Positions 1 to 8,114 of a stretch of DNA of 64,000 bases are shown piece after piece (within the stretch, counting starts at the first letter, position 1; the number at the start of each line of letters is the position of its first letter). A model generated the notes under the pieces. That model was not told where the DNA came from, did not search any database, and saw only the letters and a program-made list of their open reading frames with translations. Source of the DNA: an uncultured Bacteroidota bacterium (GTDB lineage Bacteria; Bacteroidota; Bacteroidia; Chitinophagales; Saprospiraceae). Location: positions 124,001-188,000 of the forward strand of contig CALMSX010000083.1 of assembly GCA_937872515.1 (NCBI GenBank). The letters are read 5' to 3'. The position numbers were made by a program, and so were the translations under genes.

Positions 1-303
1 CTCTTGTCCTACAAAAGTGGCAATCTTATGCTCTAACTCTTTGTGTATATCTTGGGTGCCGCAAATGAAACGCACAGAACTCATGCCAAAACCATGGCTA
101 TGGATGGCTTGGATGGCTGCTTCAATTACGGCTGGATGTGAAGAAAGTCCAAGGTAATTGTTGGCACAAAAATTTAGCACTTCAGCGCCTTCTGTTGTAC
201 GTATAACTGCAGATTGGGGTGTAGTAATTATCCTTTCAGATTTATACAATCCCGCTTCTTTTATATTTTCCAGTTCTTTTTGAATGTTTTGATAAAACGT
301 CAT
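1..303 (-). CDS. kbl: 2-amino-3-ketobutyrate CoA ligase (glycine C-acetyltransferase), N-terminal part
   Basis: The minus strand from the ATG at 303 encodes about 101 residues and runs off the window edge. The visible part has ERIITTPQ, NFCANNYLGLSSHP and HGFGMSSVRFICGTQ, the conserved N-terminal signature of Kbl in the PLP-dependent alpha-oxoamine synthase family. Kbl splits 2-amino-3-ketobutyrate with CoA into glycine and acetyl-CoA in the cytoplasm. It begins two bases after the stop of the threonine dehydrogenase gene, so the pair forms an operon that turns threonine into glycine plus acetyl-CoA. The PLP lysine lies outside the window. Confidence 0.93.
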   Translation of the reverse strand, partial: MTFYQNIQKELENIKEAGLYKSERIITTPQSAVIRTTEGAEVLNFCANNYLGLSSHPAVIEAAIQAIHSHGFGMSSVRFICGTQDIHKELEHKIATFVGQE

Positions 304-305
304 GG

Positions 306-1256
306 CTATTGAATTTGATACTGTTTCCTAAGTTCTTCAATCATGATCTGAACCATAGATTCAAGATCATAGTTTTCTTTCCATCCCCAATCTTTTCGGG
401 CAGCTGAGTCATCTATACTCTCTGTCCAGGATGAAGCGATTTCCTGTCTGAAATCGGGTTCGTATTCAATTTTAAAATCAGGATAATAATTGAGTATGGC
501 ATTGTAAATATCCTCCGGGGTAAAACTCATGGCAGCGAGGTTGTAACCGTACCTGACATTGATGGCTGTAGCATCTGCTTCCATGAGTTCAATGGTGCCT
601 CTGATGGCATCATCAATATACATCATGGGAAGCTTTGTTTGGGATTTTAAAAAACATTTATACACCTCTCCTTTAATGGCAGCATGAAAAATTTCAACTG
701 CATAATCGGTTGTTCCACCTGATGGAATGGATTGATAAGATATGATGCCGGGATAACGCAAAGATCTAACATCTACCCCATATCTTTTGTGGTAATAATT
801 GCACCACAATTCTCCAGTTGTTTTGCTGATACCATAAACTGTGGTTGGCAGGAGCGGCACATCCTGGGCAGTATTTTCTCTGGGTGTCGTTTTGCCAAAC
901 ACGGCTATGGTACTCGGAAAAAACACTTTATCCAAGGAAAATTCTCTTGCCAGTTCAAGAATGCTGATAAGTCCGTTGAGGTTGATATTCCAGGTCTTCA
1001 GAGGATTGTATTCGCCTCCAGCGGATAGGATGGCAGCAAGATGGTATATTTCAGTAATCTGGTGATCACCAATGATTTCCTTTAATCTAACGGTATTGAG
1101 GATGTCAAGGAATTCAAAAGGAGCCTGGTCTTCAGTAATTTTTTGAATATCAGAAACCAAAACGGTCTCTCTTCCATATTTGATTCTCAGTTCTTCAGCC
1201 AGAACCCTCCCAAGTTGACCATTGGCTCCGGTGATCAGTATTTTTTTCGATTTCAT
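306..1256 (-). CDS. tdh: L-threonine 3-dehydrogenase, SDR/epimerase-like type
   Basis: This 316-aa protein has an extended SDR fold. A Rossmann glycine motif (TGANGQLG, residues 9-16) binds NAD+. The catalytic set is a serine near 115 (FFPSTIAVFG), Tyr141 and Lys145 (YGISK). The sequence resembles the short-chain (UDP-galactose epimerase-like) threonine dehydrogenases of Bacteroidota rather than the zinc MDR type. It oxidises L-threonine to 2-amino-3-ketobutyrate, the substrate of kbl two bases downstream. A strong terminator at 1340-1374 separates it from the upstream gene, so it should have its own promoter; I see only a poor octamer match there. A sugar epimerase role is unlikely given the kbl partner. 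Confidence 0.92.
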   Translation of the reverse strand: MKSKKILITGANGQLGRVLAEELRIKYGRETVLVSDIQKITEDQAPFEFLDILNTVRLKEIIGDHQITEIYHLAAILSAGGEYNPLKTWNINLNGLISILELAREFSLDKVFFPSTIAVFGKTTPRENTAQDVPLLPTTVYGISKTTGELWCNYYHKRYGVDVRSLRYPGIISYQSIPSGGTTDYAVEIFHAAIKGEVYKCFLKSQTKLPMMYIDDAIRGTIELMEADATAINVRYGYNLAAMSFTPEDIYNAILNYYPDFKIEYEPDFRQEIASSWTESIDDSAARKDWGWKENYDLESMVQIMIEELRKQYQIQ

Positions 1257-1339
1257 TGGTCTGAATTTGCCACCAAGATACGATAATTACCTCTTTTTTA
1301 AATGTCTGTTCCCTTATATTCAAGTTGACTTTAGGGCAA

Positions 1340-1374
1340 AAAAAAATAGAGATCAGCAAGCTGACCTCTATTTT
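1340..1374 (-). terminator. Rho-independent terminator of the T9SS-substrate gene
   Basis: Inverted repeat with 14-bp arms (1343-1356 against 1361-1374), containing one G-U wobble in the minus transcript, and a 4-nt loop. On the minus strand it is followed by a run of T. It lies 22 bases after the stop of the minus-strand gene at 1397. Confidence 0.85.
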
Positions 1375-1396
1375 GATTTTTTTCAGAAGTAACTGA

Positions 1397-3277
1397 TTAT
1401 TTAACCATCAGTTTCAACGTTTCCTGTTGGTTGCCTATTTGCATTTGAACAAAAAATAAGCCAGTACCAAAATCCTGGGTATTTACAGGAAGTACCTGTT
1501 TCCCGCTCAATTCACCATAGTTTCTTGAAGCAATAGTCTGGCCCATTTGATTTACAATTTTCATGCTTACCTCGCTTTTTTGATCAAGGTTAACATTTAC
1601 ATAAGTTACATCAAATGCTGGGTTTGGAGTAAGGCTTAAGCCAAATCCTTCAAGAGTTTGATCATTTGCAGAAACGGTTTTGCTTTCTGTGTGAGCACCA
1701 CCTAAAATAGCACCTCCACCGTCTGCAACCATTACTACTACAAATACATTATTAATGTCGTAATCAGCAGGAACCTCAATATCAAATGCGAGATCAGCAA
1801 AATCACCGGCATTTACTTCATTACCAAATGTATTAGATCTGCCTTCAAAGCCAAAAAGTAATTCCCTTCCTACTTCATTGTAGGTCATTTGTGATGCTGG
1901 TACCGGGTTAGGCAAACTTTCGTAACCTCCCATTACACCAGCTGCACCAGCTGCATAATAGTTTACCTGATCATATCCAGAACCGGTACCTGTTACTCCG
2001 TCTTCAACCAAAACTGCAATAAGTTTGAGGTCTTCATCAATAAATTGAGTATTGAAATCTATCGCTGCCTCAACAGAGATGGTTCGATCAACGATGGTAC
2101 TGGCTACTTCAACAGCAACTGGACCACTTTCGCTTCTGATGGTTTCCAAAAGGATGGTTTCCATATCAGCAGGATCTTCAATGGCAGACCTGTTGATAAT
2201 TACGGATGGAAATCCACCAAATCCAGGCAAGGTGGTCAAACCCAAATCATATTCATCATTCATCATTGGGTCTTCATTGTGAACCGCAACGCCAACAAAT
2301 TCATCAGGGTATTTTTCTCTCATAGATGCCATGTTGATAGCTCCTCTTGGGCACCATCCACACCAGGTTCCAGTAGCTTCTTCAACCACCATTTTGAGGG
2401 GGATGTCTTTATCAAGACCTCTCACAACCAATGTGTTTATGTTGTTTTCTACCACTGAATCAGGCACACCGTTTACACTTACTACTCGGGCAACAATGTT
2501 AATTTGCTCCGCTGTCTCTACTGGTACTTTGGTATCAAATGTTCCGTTATAAGTTTGAAAAAATTTAATATCTAAACCTGTAAGTGCGTCTTTGTGTGTT
2601 TCAACACCATCGGTCCACTCAATTTCCATTTGATTGATGGTTGTCAAACCCGTATTTTTAATGCTATAGTTAATTGAAGTTTCACCTCCTTTCAAAACAT
2701 ATTTTTTAGCATCGCTGGAAACCATAGCTGCATCTTTATTTGGAGCATCAAAAACCATGATGTCATCGACAAAAAGCAAAAATTTGTCGTTTGAGATGTT
2801 TCTGAAGGCCAATCTGATGGTCTTTCCGGCATAGTCTTTCAAGCTGATACTTCTATCAACAGGGGTGCCGTCTTCACCTGCCTTTGAGAATAATGTTTTT
2901 GTAAAGTCTGCAGTTGCAGCACCTGTTACAGAAACCTTCACTTCATAACTGTCTTTGAATTGGGCATCTGCTGAGAATGCAGTCCATGCCAAAACAGTAT
3001 TTGCTGTAATGTTGGAGATTTCAGGTGTAATCATCCAGTCATCAGCTTTACCTACAGGTTCGTACCATGAATTACTCACAGCCCAGTTGTCCCCATCCGA
3101 TGTACGAATTGTCCATGCATCCTTATAAAGAGAAACATTGGCATTAGGTGCTTTTTTGTCAACATCGATTAGAATCATGTCTCCAAAACCGTTTTCAAAA
3201 TCCTGGCTGTATTTTATCTGGGCATTCACCCCTGTAAAAATTCCACCCATCAGAAAGCCCAGTAAAAGTCTTTTCAT
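1397..3277 (-). CDS. T9SS-exported Omp28-like protein with cleaved-adhesin and thioredoxin-like regions
   Basis: This 626-aa protein starts with a Sec signal peptide (about residues 1-19, cleavage before Gln20). Residues 25-175 resemble the choice-of-anchor J/cleaved adhesin beta-sandwich (DDWMITPEI, LFVDDIMVF). An Omp28-related region follows, with a CxxC motif (TWCGWCPRG, about residue 305) like a thioredoxin-type redox site. The last ~80 residues (FGLSLTPNPA... to LKLMVK) match the type A T9SS C-terminal sorting domain, so the protein should cross the outer membrane by T9SS and be surface-anchored or released. Its substrate is unknown. It has its own promoter (3326-3355) and terminator. 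Confidence 0.85.
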   Translation of the reverse strand: MKRLLLGFLMGGIFTGVNAQIKYSQDFENGFGDMILIDVDKKAPNANVSLYKDAWTIRTSDGDNWAVSNSWYEPVGKADDWMITPEISNITANTVLAWTAFSADAQFKDSYEVKVSVTGAATADFTKTLFSKAGEDGTPVDRSISLKDYAGKTIRLAFRNISNDKFLLFVDDIMVFDAPNKDAAMVSSDAKKYVLKGGETSINYSIKNTGLTTINQMEIEWTDGVETHKDALTGLDIKFFQTYNGTFDTKVPVETAEQINIVARVVSVNGVPDSVVENNINTLVVRGLDKDIPLKMVVEEATGTWCGWCPRGAINMASMREKYPDEFVGVAVHNEDPMMNDEYDLGLTTLPGFGGFPSVIINRSAIEDPADMETILLETIRSESGPVAVEVASTIVDRTISVEAAIDFNTQFIDEDLKLIAVLVEDGVTGTGSGYDQVNYYAAGAAGVMGGYESLPNPVPASQMTYNEVGRELLFGFEGRSNTFGNEVNAGDFADLAFDIEVPADYDINNVFVVVMVADGGGAILGGAHTESKTVSANDQTLEGFGLSLTPNPAFDVTYVNVNLDQKSEVSMKIVNQMGQTIASRNYGELSGKQVLPVNTQDFGTGLFFVQMQIGNQQETLKLMVK

Positions 3278-3325
3278 TTTTTGTTGATTAGAAGTTGTTT
3301 AAACAAATTTTATTATAATTGCCTC

Positions 3326-3355
3326 CAAAGATAGAAATAACCCTGATTTGACAAA
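3326..3355 (-). promoter_or_regulatory. Bacteroidota-type promoter for the T9SS-substrate gene
   Basis: On the minus strand, TTTG (3355-3352), an 18-bp spacer, then TATCTTTG (3333-3326) fit the TTTG / TAnnTTTG consensus. The start codon is 48 bases downstream of the box. Confidence 0.7.
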
Positions 3356-3380
3356 TGAATAATTGAGAAAATGTTAATAG

Positions 3381-5006
3381 ATGACAAATAAGGACATTGC
3401 AGGTAAAATAAAATTGTTGGCTGACCTCATGGAACTGCATGGAGAAAATGCTTTTAAAGTCAAAAATTATGCAAATTCTTATTTAAATATTAGAAAATAT
3501 CCTAAAAATTTAACTGAGAGTACAGAAATAGAGATCGCCGCATTTCCTGGAATTGGAAAATCCGTAGCTGCAAAAATTACGGAATTAATTCAAACGGGAA
3601 AGATTGATGAATTAGACCTTTGGCTTGGCAAGACACCTGAAGGGGTGGTAGAAATGCTGAAAATAAAAGGTCTGGGACCCAAAAAAGTTAAGGCTCTATG
3701 GGAGGGTCTTCAATTAGAAGATGTGGCTGAACTTTATCAGGCTTGTATCGAAAACCGATTGATTGCACTGAAAGGATTTGGAGAAAAAACACAACTGGAC
3801 ATTCAGGAAAAGCTGCAATTCTACTTTAACAATAAGGGGAAATTTCATTTTGCCTCCGTTGAGGAGATTGCCACTGAATTAATCCAAAGATTACAGGGGG
3901 CATTTCCTTCTTTGTGCTTCGAACTGTGTGGAGAAATTCGCAGAAAAATGCCTGTTGTTTCCTCCATTGAAGTGCTTACCAATGGGCCAATACAGGCTCA
4001 GGATTTGGATTTTTTTTCTTTGGAGGAAGAAAGTGGACAATTACTGTTCAAGGAGATAGCCGTTGATATAATCACGGTAGCTGAAAATACCTTTGAGCAG
4101 GAATGGTATCAACGTTCTTCATCCGTTGAGTTTTTGGAGGAGATGGGACCAATTAAGGAAGGTTTTATTTCAGAGTTAGATTACTTTTCGGATCAGCATT
4201 TCACCTATGTACCTCCAGAATACCGGGAAACAAAAGCAGCAGCTATTAAATCAAAAACCGGAACTTCAATTCAACTGATCACACACACCGATTTAAAAGG
4301 GGTAATACATAATCATTGCACCTATAGTGATGGGGTAAATTCACTTTCCGAAATGGCAAAAGAGGCCCAAAAACTGGGTTATTCTTATCTAGTAATATCA
4401 GACCACAGTCAATCTGCCTTTTATGCCAATGGCTTATCAGAAAATAAGGTTCGTGAACAATGGTTGGAAATAGACCAGATCAATGGTAACAATTTGGATT
4501 TTACCATTGTTAAAGGAATTGAATCGGATATTCTCAACGATGGTAGACTGGATTATCCGGATGATGTATTAAAAGGTTTTGAAATCATTATTGCCAGCAT
4601 CCATTCTAATTTGAGGATGGATAAACTAAAAGCCACAGATCGGTTAATCAAAGCGATTGAGAATCCATTTACCAATATCCTGGGTCACCCAACAGGGAGG
4701 CTGTTGCTTGGAAGAAAAGGGTATGAAATTGACCATCATAAGGTCATTGATGCCTGCTCTGCTAATAATGTAGCAATAGAGTTGAATGCCAATCCCTTAC
4801 GCATGGATTTAGATTGGACATTTATCCCCTATGCCCTCGAAAAGGGTGTTAAAATAGCAATCTCACCCGATGCACACAGTGTTTCGCAATATCAATTTGT
4901 GAAATTTGGTTTAAACACGGCGAGAAAAGGGGGGCTTGAAGCTTCAAATTGTTTAAACTGCATGTCCGTTGAAGAGCTCCTGGCCTGGGCTAATATAAAA
5001 AATTAA
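3381..5006 (+). CDS. polX: PolX-family protein: helix-hairpin-helix, degenerate polymerase palm, intact PHP domain
   Basis: This 541-aa protein has the bacterial PolX layout: N-terminal HhH region (FPGIGKSVAAKI about 55-66, IKGLGPKKVKAL about 95-106, LKGFGEKT about 130-137), pol-beta-like palm (about 160-290), and C-terminal PHP phosphoesterase (about 305-535). The PHP metal ligands are present: H310, H312, D317, D341-H342, E381, H408, H436, D497, H499. The palm motif that is normally G-S-x-RR...GDxD reads GEIRR...SSIEV (184-198), so the catalytic aspartate pair is Ser195/Glu197. The third acidic residue (VDII, D229) remains. It probably keeps 3'-5' exonuclease or AP-endonuclease-like activity for base-excision repair but is unlikely to polymerise. 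It is divergent from the T9SS gene and has no operon partner. Confidence 0.88.
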   Translation: MTNKDIAGKIKLLADLMELHGENAFKVKNYANSYLNIRKYPKNLTESTEIEIAAFPGIGKSVAAKITELIQTGKIDELDLWLGKTPEGVVEMLKIKGLGPKKVKALWEGLQLEDVAELYQACIENRLIALKGFGEKTQLDIQEKLQFYFNNKGKFHFASVEEIATELIQRLQGAFPSLCFELCGEIRRKMPVVSSIEVLTNGPIQAQDLDFFSLEEESGQLLFKEIAVDIITVAENTFEQEWYQRSSSVEFLEEMGPIKEGFISELDYFSDQHFTYVPPEYRETKAAAIKSKTGTSIQLITHTDLKGVIHNHCTYSDGVNSLSEMAKEAQKLGYSYLVISDHSQSAFYANGLSENKVREQWLEIDQINGNNLDFTIVKGIESDILNDGRLDYPDDVLKGFEIIIASIHSNLRMDKLKATDRLIKAIENPFTNILGHPTGRLLLGRKGYEIDHHKVIDACSANNVAIELNANPLRMDLDWTFIPYALEKGVKIAISPDAHSVSQYQFVKFGLNTARKGGLEASNCLNCMSVEELLAWANIKN

Positions 5007-5090
5007 TACATTTATATTCTTATGTAAATCAAATTAATAGACCTTAATTTAACGATTGGGTGTTAATAACATGTTAAACATTGTGATTCC

Positions 5091-5122
5091 ATTGTTTCGG
5101 GCCTTAATACCCTATATTTTTG
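5091..5122 (+). promoter_or_regulatory. Promoter of the DUF1573 lipoprotein gene
   Basis: ATTG (5091-5094), a 20-bp spacer, then TATTTTTG (5115-5122), matching TAnnTTTG and followed by C. The start codon is 43 bases downstream. The palindrome TAACATGTTA (5067-5076) lies upstream. Confidence 0.6.
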
Positions 5123-5165
5123 CGTACATATTTTCCAATAATCCTTAAAAATTTTAAGAGTAAAA

Positions 5166-5747
5166 ATGAAAAAATTTTCATCTATTTTGTTTTTTGCTTC
5201 ATTGATTGCTTTTGTTGCTTGTAAAGACAACAAAGCTACTGAAGAAACCAAAGAAACTCCTGCTACTACAGAAGCTACCACTGGAACTACTGAAGCCATG
5301 CCAGCACCTGCTGCCGATCCTAATGCAGCGGTACCAACTGCTACTCTTGACCCTGCAGCAGCCAACACACCCGCAGATGCAAAAGCTGCCACAGCGCCTA
5401 CCGGACCTATTACTTCCATCCAATTTGATGAAACCACATATGATTATGGTACGGTAAAGGATGGAGATAAGGTTAAACACATTTATAAGTTTAAAAACAC
5501 GGGTAAAGCTCCTTTGATCATTTCAGATGCGAAAGGAAGTTGTGGTTGTACTGTACCTGATTGGCCAAGGGAGCCTATTGCTCCAGGAAAAACAGGAGAA
5601 ATCAAAGTTGAATTTGATTCCAAAAACAAAGGAACTGAAGAAGGAAGTAACCAAAGTAAAAGAGTTACCATCACTGCTAACACAGATCCAGTACAAACAT
5701 ACCTTACCATTAAAGGCATTGTAAAAAAAGACAAAGCCGGTAAATAA
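5166..5747 (+). CDS. DUF1573 lipoprotein with Ala/Thr/Pro-rich linker
   Basis: This 193-aa protein has a lipoprotein signal ending at the lipobox cysteine Cys19 (IAFVAC). A low-complexity Ala/Thr/Glu/Pro linker (about 20-80) follows, then a DUF1573 Ig-like domain (about 85-188; FDETTYDYGTVKDGDKV, KFKNTGKAPL, GSCGCTVPDWP, PGKTGEIKVEFDS). DUF1573 proteins are abundant in Bacteroidota and resemble ASPM/SPD-2/Hydin domains, but their molecular role is not settled. It should sit in the periplasm or outer membrane, with the linker holding the domain off the membrane. It has its own promoter and a strong terminator, so it is probably a single-gene transcript. Confidence 0.85.
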   Translation: MKKFSSILFFASLIAFVACKDNKATEETKETPATTEATTGTTEAMPAPAADPNAAVPTATLDPAAANTPADAKAATAPTGPITSIQFDETTYDYGTVKDGDKVKHIYKFKNTGKAPLIISDAKGSCGCTVPDWPREPIAPGKTGEIKVEFDSKNKGTEEGSNQSKRVTITANTDPVQTYLTIKGIVKKDKAGK

Positions 5748-5771
5748 TTATCATAAAGAACAATGACAAAG

Positions 5772-5805
5772 GCCTGTATGTGATTACATACAGGCTTTTA
5801 TTTTT
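5772..5805 (+). terminator. Rho-independent terminator abutting the next gene's start
   Basis: Perfect 10-bp arms GCCTGTATGT / ACATACAGGC (5772-5781, 5786-5795), a GATT loop, then TTTTATTTTT. The T-tract ends 5 bases before the ATG of the prenyltransferase at 5811. Confidence 0.9.
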
Positions 5806-5810
5806 ACACC

Positions 5811-6674
5811 ATGAAGGTATATCTTAGTTTAGTAAAATTTAGCCATACAATATTTGCCCTTCCCTTTGCATTGACAGGCTTGGTTTTGGGCTTTGTAGTT
5901 TCAGGGACACCCTTTTCATGGGAAAAACTCCTGCTTGTTTTAGGCTGTATGGTTACAGCCAGAAATACCGCCATGGCCTTCAATCGATATATTGATAAAG
6001 ACATCGACGCTGCAAACGAAAGAACAAAGGTTCGTGAATTGCCTAGTGGTAAATTGTCTGGAAGTCAGGTGCTACTATTTATAGCATTTAATGCCATTCT
6101 TTTCATTGCCTTCACATGGTTCATCAATCCACTCTGTTTTTATCTAAGTCCGGTTGCCCTGCTGGTAATCATGGGCTATAGCCTCACAAAAAGGTTCACC
6201 TTTTTATGTCATTTAATCCTCGGTACTGGTTTGTCGTTAGCCCCTGTTGGAGCCTTTATTGCGGTAACCGGATACTTCCATATTTTGCCCATAATTTTGG
6301 GTTTTGCTGTCTTGTTTTGGGTCTCAGGTTTTGATATCATTTATGCTTTACAGGATGAAGACTTTGACAAGTCTAAAGGCTTATTTTCAATACCCTCCTA
6401 CTTTGGAGCTAACAATGCTTTGAAAATTTCACGAGGACTACACTTTATTTCAGCTGGTCTGCTCCTCTTTTTTTTATATCAAAGCCATATCCATATTGAT
6501 AGAGTTGCTTACCTAGCCATATTAGGTACCCTAATTTTCATAAGCAGGTTAGTTGCCCAACACCTTTTGGTATCGGCCAATGATCTTAGTAAGGTAAACA
6601 TGGCCTTTTTCACTAATAACGGAATTGCCAGCGTGGTCTATGGCCTTCTTTTTATTGTCGATCTGCTGCTCTGA
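5811..6674 (+). CDS. UbiA-family prenyltransferase, probably MqnP/menaquinone-type
   Basis: This 287-aa multi-pass membrane protein has both Asp-rich UbiA motifs: NRYIDKDID (N58, D62, D64, D66) and a second site around 175-186 (DIIYALQDEDFD). The LPSGKLS segment is typical of the UbiA/MqnP branch. It would attach a polyprenyl chain to an aromatic acid at the inner membrane. The window also carries a polyprenyl diphosphate synthase and a MenG/UbiE methyltransferase, and Bacteroidota make menaquinone, so a menaquinone role (MqnP of the futalosine route) is more likely than ubiquinone synthesis; this is inference. No promoter octamer is visible ahead of it, and a terminator lies directly before the start codon. 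Its 3' end overlaps the convergent FMN reductase by 23 bases. Confidence 0.85.
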   Translation: MKVYLSLVKFSHTIFALPFALTGLVLGFVVSGTPFSWEKLLLVLGCMVTARNTAMAFNRYIDKDIDAANERTKVRELPSGKLSGSQVLLFIAFNAILFIAFTWFINPLCFYLSPVALLVIMGYSLTKRFTFLCHLILGTGLSLAPVGAFIAVTGYFHILPIILGFAVLFWVSGFDIIYALQDEDFDKSKGLFSIPSYFGANNALKISRGLHFISAGLLLFFLYQSHIHIDRVAYLAILGTLIFISRLVAQHLLVSANDLSKVNMAFFTNNGIASVVYGLLFIVDLLL

Positions 6675-7230
6675 TAGGTGCTGACATCATGTTGGCCCAT
6701 TCTAAAAACTCTTCCACAAAATTTCTTAAAACACTGGCTGTTGGCTCCAAAATTTCGGTTCCATCCAAAGCTGATTTTACTGAAGAAATCGGTAACTTGT
6801 TATGGTAAACCGTCATTTTTAAATAGTTAAACATTCCGGTCAAATGTTCCATTCCTCTAAGGTTTCCGGCTCTGCCATCTGAGATTCCTATCATGCCTAC
6901 TTTTTTGTGATAAAACGTCTCTTTCATTTTATGGATTGATAAAGCGTCGAAAAACATCTTAAGGATTCCTGGGTAACTGCCATTGTACTCGGGTACAATC
7001 AGAAGCCAAGTAGTAGAAGGAATCAGTATTTTTTCTTTTAATTCCAAAATGTATTCGGATTGACCTTCGTTTAAATACATTTTATTGATATTCATCACCT
7101 CTGGCAAATTGGCAAGGTCAATGTAGGCAACCGATTGTGGAGCTTTAGTTTCCAAGTAATTGACAATCAATTGAGAAAAATACTGACTTTTATTGTCAGG
7201 TCTGTTTGTTCCGTTTATTACAGCAATCAT
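6652..7230 (-). CDS. NADPH-dependent FMN reductase family protein
   Basis: From the Met at 7230 the product is 192 aa and begins MIAVINGTNRP, the usual flavodoxin-like start of this family (phosphate loop GTNRPDNKSQ). The frame stays open up to an ATG at 7278, which would add 16 residues, but the later start fits the family better. PEYNGSYPG (about 100-110 from the upstream start) is the conserved FMN-contact segment. Such proteins reduce FMN, quinones or azo compounds with NAD(P)H; the substrate cannot be told from sequence. It is convergent with the prenyltransferase gene and overlaps its last 23 bases. Confidence 0.82.
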   Translation of the reverse strand: MIAVINGTNRPDNKSQYFSQLIVNYLETKAPQSVAYIDLANLPEVMNINKMYLNEGQSEYILELKEKILIPSTTWLLIVPEYNGSYPGILKMFFDALSIHKMKETFYHKKVGMIGISDGRAGNLRGMEHLTGMFNYLKMTVYHNKLPISSVKSALDGTEILEPTASVLRNFVEEFLEWANMMSAPIRAADRQ

Positions 7231-7397
7231 GGGACAAGATTTCGACTTTTCGAACATCAACTCTAAAGCATTGTTCAAAAATGATTAAATAAATCCAAGA
7301 TTAGATATATAATCATTAGAATATCAATTGAATATAAATTGTACTAATTTTATATACCTTAATAAAGCATTCCTTTCCTGATCGTGGTATTTTTTCG

Positions 7398-7405
7398 TAA
7401 TTTTG
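7398..7405 (+). promoter_or_regulatory. Promoter -7 box ahead of the UPF0173 hydrolase-parAB operon
   Basis: TAATTTTG followed by C, 14 bases before the GTG start at 7420. No good -33 element is visible. The implied 5' leader is under about 10 nt. Confidence 0.5.
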
Positions 7406-7419
7406 CACTCCAATTTTAA

Positions 7420-8112
7420 GTGGCTTTGATAATTCAATTTTTAGGACATTCGGGTTTTCGTGTGCAATGTGGAAGTACTTCCATGATCGTAGATCCTTTT
7501 TTTCCGGAATCGAGTTCACAAGTCTTCAATGAAATAAAGGATCTCCACTGCGATCTGTTACTTCTGACGCATGGCCACCAGGATCATATTAAAGACGCGG
7601 ATCATTTTTTGGCAAAGCAAGGATGTCAATTGATTGCTAATTTTGAAATTGTGAATTGGTTTGAGAAGAAGTTCCCTAGAGCGTCCTTCCACCCTATGAA
7701 CATTGGTGGTAAATTTCAATTCCAGGGAGTTAGTATAAAAATGGTGGCTGCAATGCATTCCAGCACGATGCCGGATGGTAGTGCAGGTGGACTGGCTTGT
7801 GGTTTTATTATCGAAGACCATAAGAGTGCCCTTTACATTGCTGGCGATACCGGATTGACGGCAGATATGCAATTAATACAAGGATTTATCCGATCAGAGT
7901 TGACCGCAATTATGCCAATTGGAGGTTGTTTTACAATGGATGTTGAAGATGCTCTAAAGGCCGCATCAATGACTGGTGCAAAAAGAGTTATTGGTTGTCA
8001 TTACAATACCTTCCCTCCAATCCGTATAGATATTAATCAATCAAAGACCCAATTTGAGCAAGCTGGTATTCCTCTTGTTCTGCTGGATGTTGGAGAACAA
8101 ATAGAAATTTAA
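7420..8112 (+). CDS. UPF0173-family metal-dependent hydrolase (MBL fold)
   Basis: This 230-aa metallo-beta-lactamase fold protein begins with a GTG codon; an in-frame TTG at 7426 is an alternative. The metal-site motif HGHQDH (H51, H53, D55, H56) follows the strand that starts QFLGHSGFRV, the hallmark of the UPF0173/YtkL family. Other ligand motifs are a histidine near 112 (AAMHSS), GDTG near 147 and GCHYNT near 197. The physiological substrate is unknown. It lies two bases upstream of parA and is likely cotranscribed with it from the box at 7398. Confidence 0.85.
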   Translation: MALIIQFLGHSGFRVQCGSTSMIVDPFFPESSSQVFNEIKDLHCDLLLLTHGHQDHIKDADHFLAKQGCQLIANFEIVNWFEKKFPRASFHPMNIGGKFQFQGVSIKMVAAMHSSTMPDGSAGGLACGFIIEDHKSALYIAGDTGLTADMQLIQGFIRSELTAIMPIGGCFTMDVEDALKAASMTGAKRVIGCHYNTFPPIRIDINQSKTQFEQAGIPLVLLDVGEQIEI

Positions 8113-8114
8113 TT

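Noticed and set aside
5067-5076. TAACATGTTA palindrome upstream of the DUF1573 promoter
   Set aside because: A 10-bp AT-rich palindrome is not rare here, and I saw no second copy at related genes.
5063-5437. Long Ala/Val-rich minus-strand frame opposite the DUF1573 lipoprotein
   Set aside because: It is the antisense of the low-complexity Ala/Thr/Pro linker, which leaves reverse frames open; the plus-strand gene has lipobox, domain and promoter.
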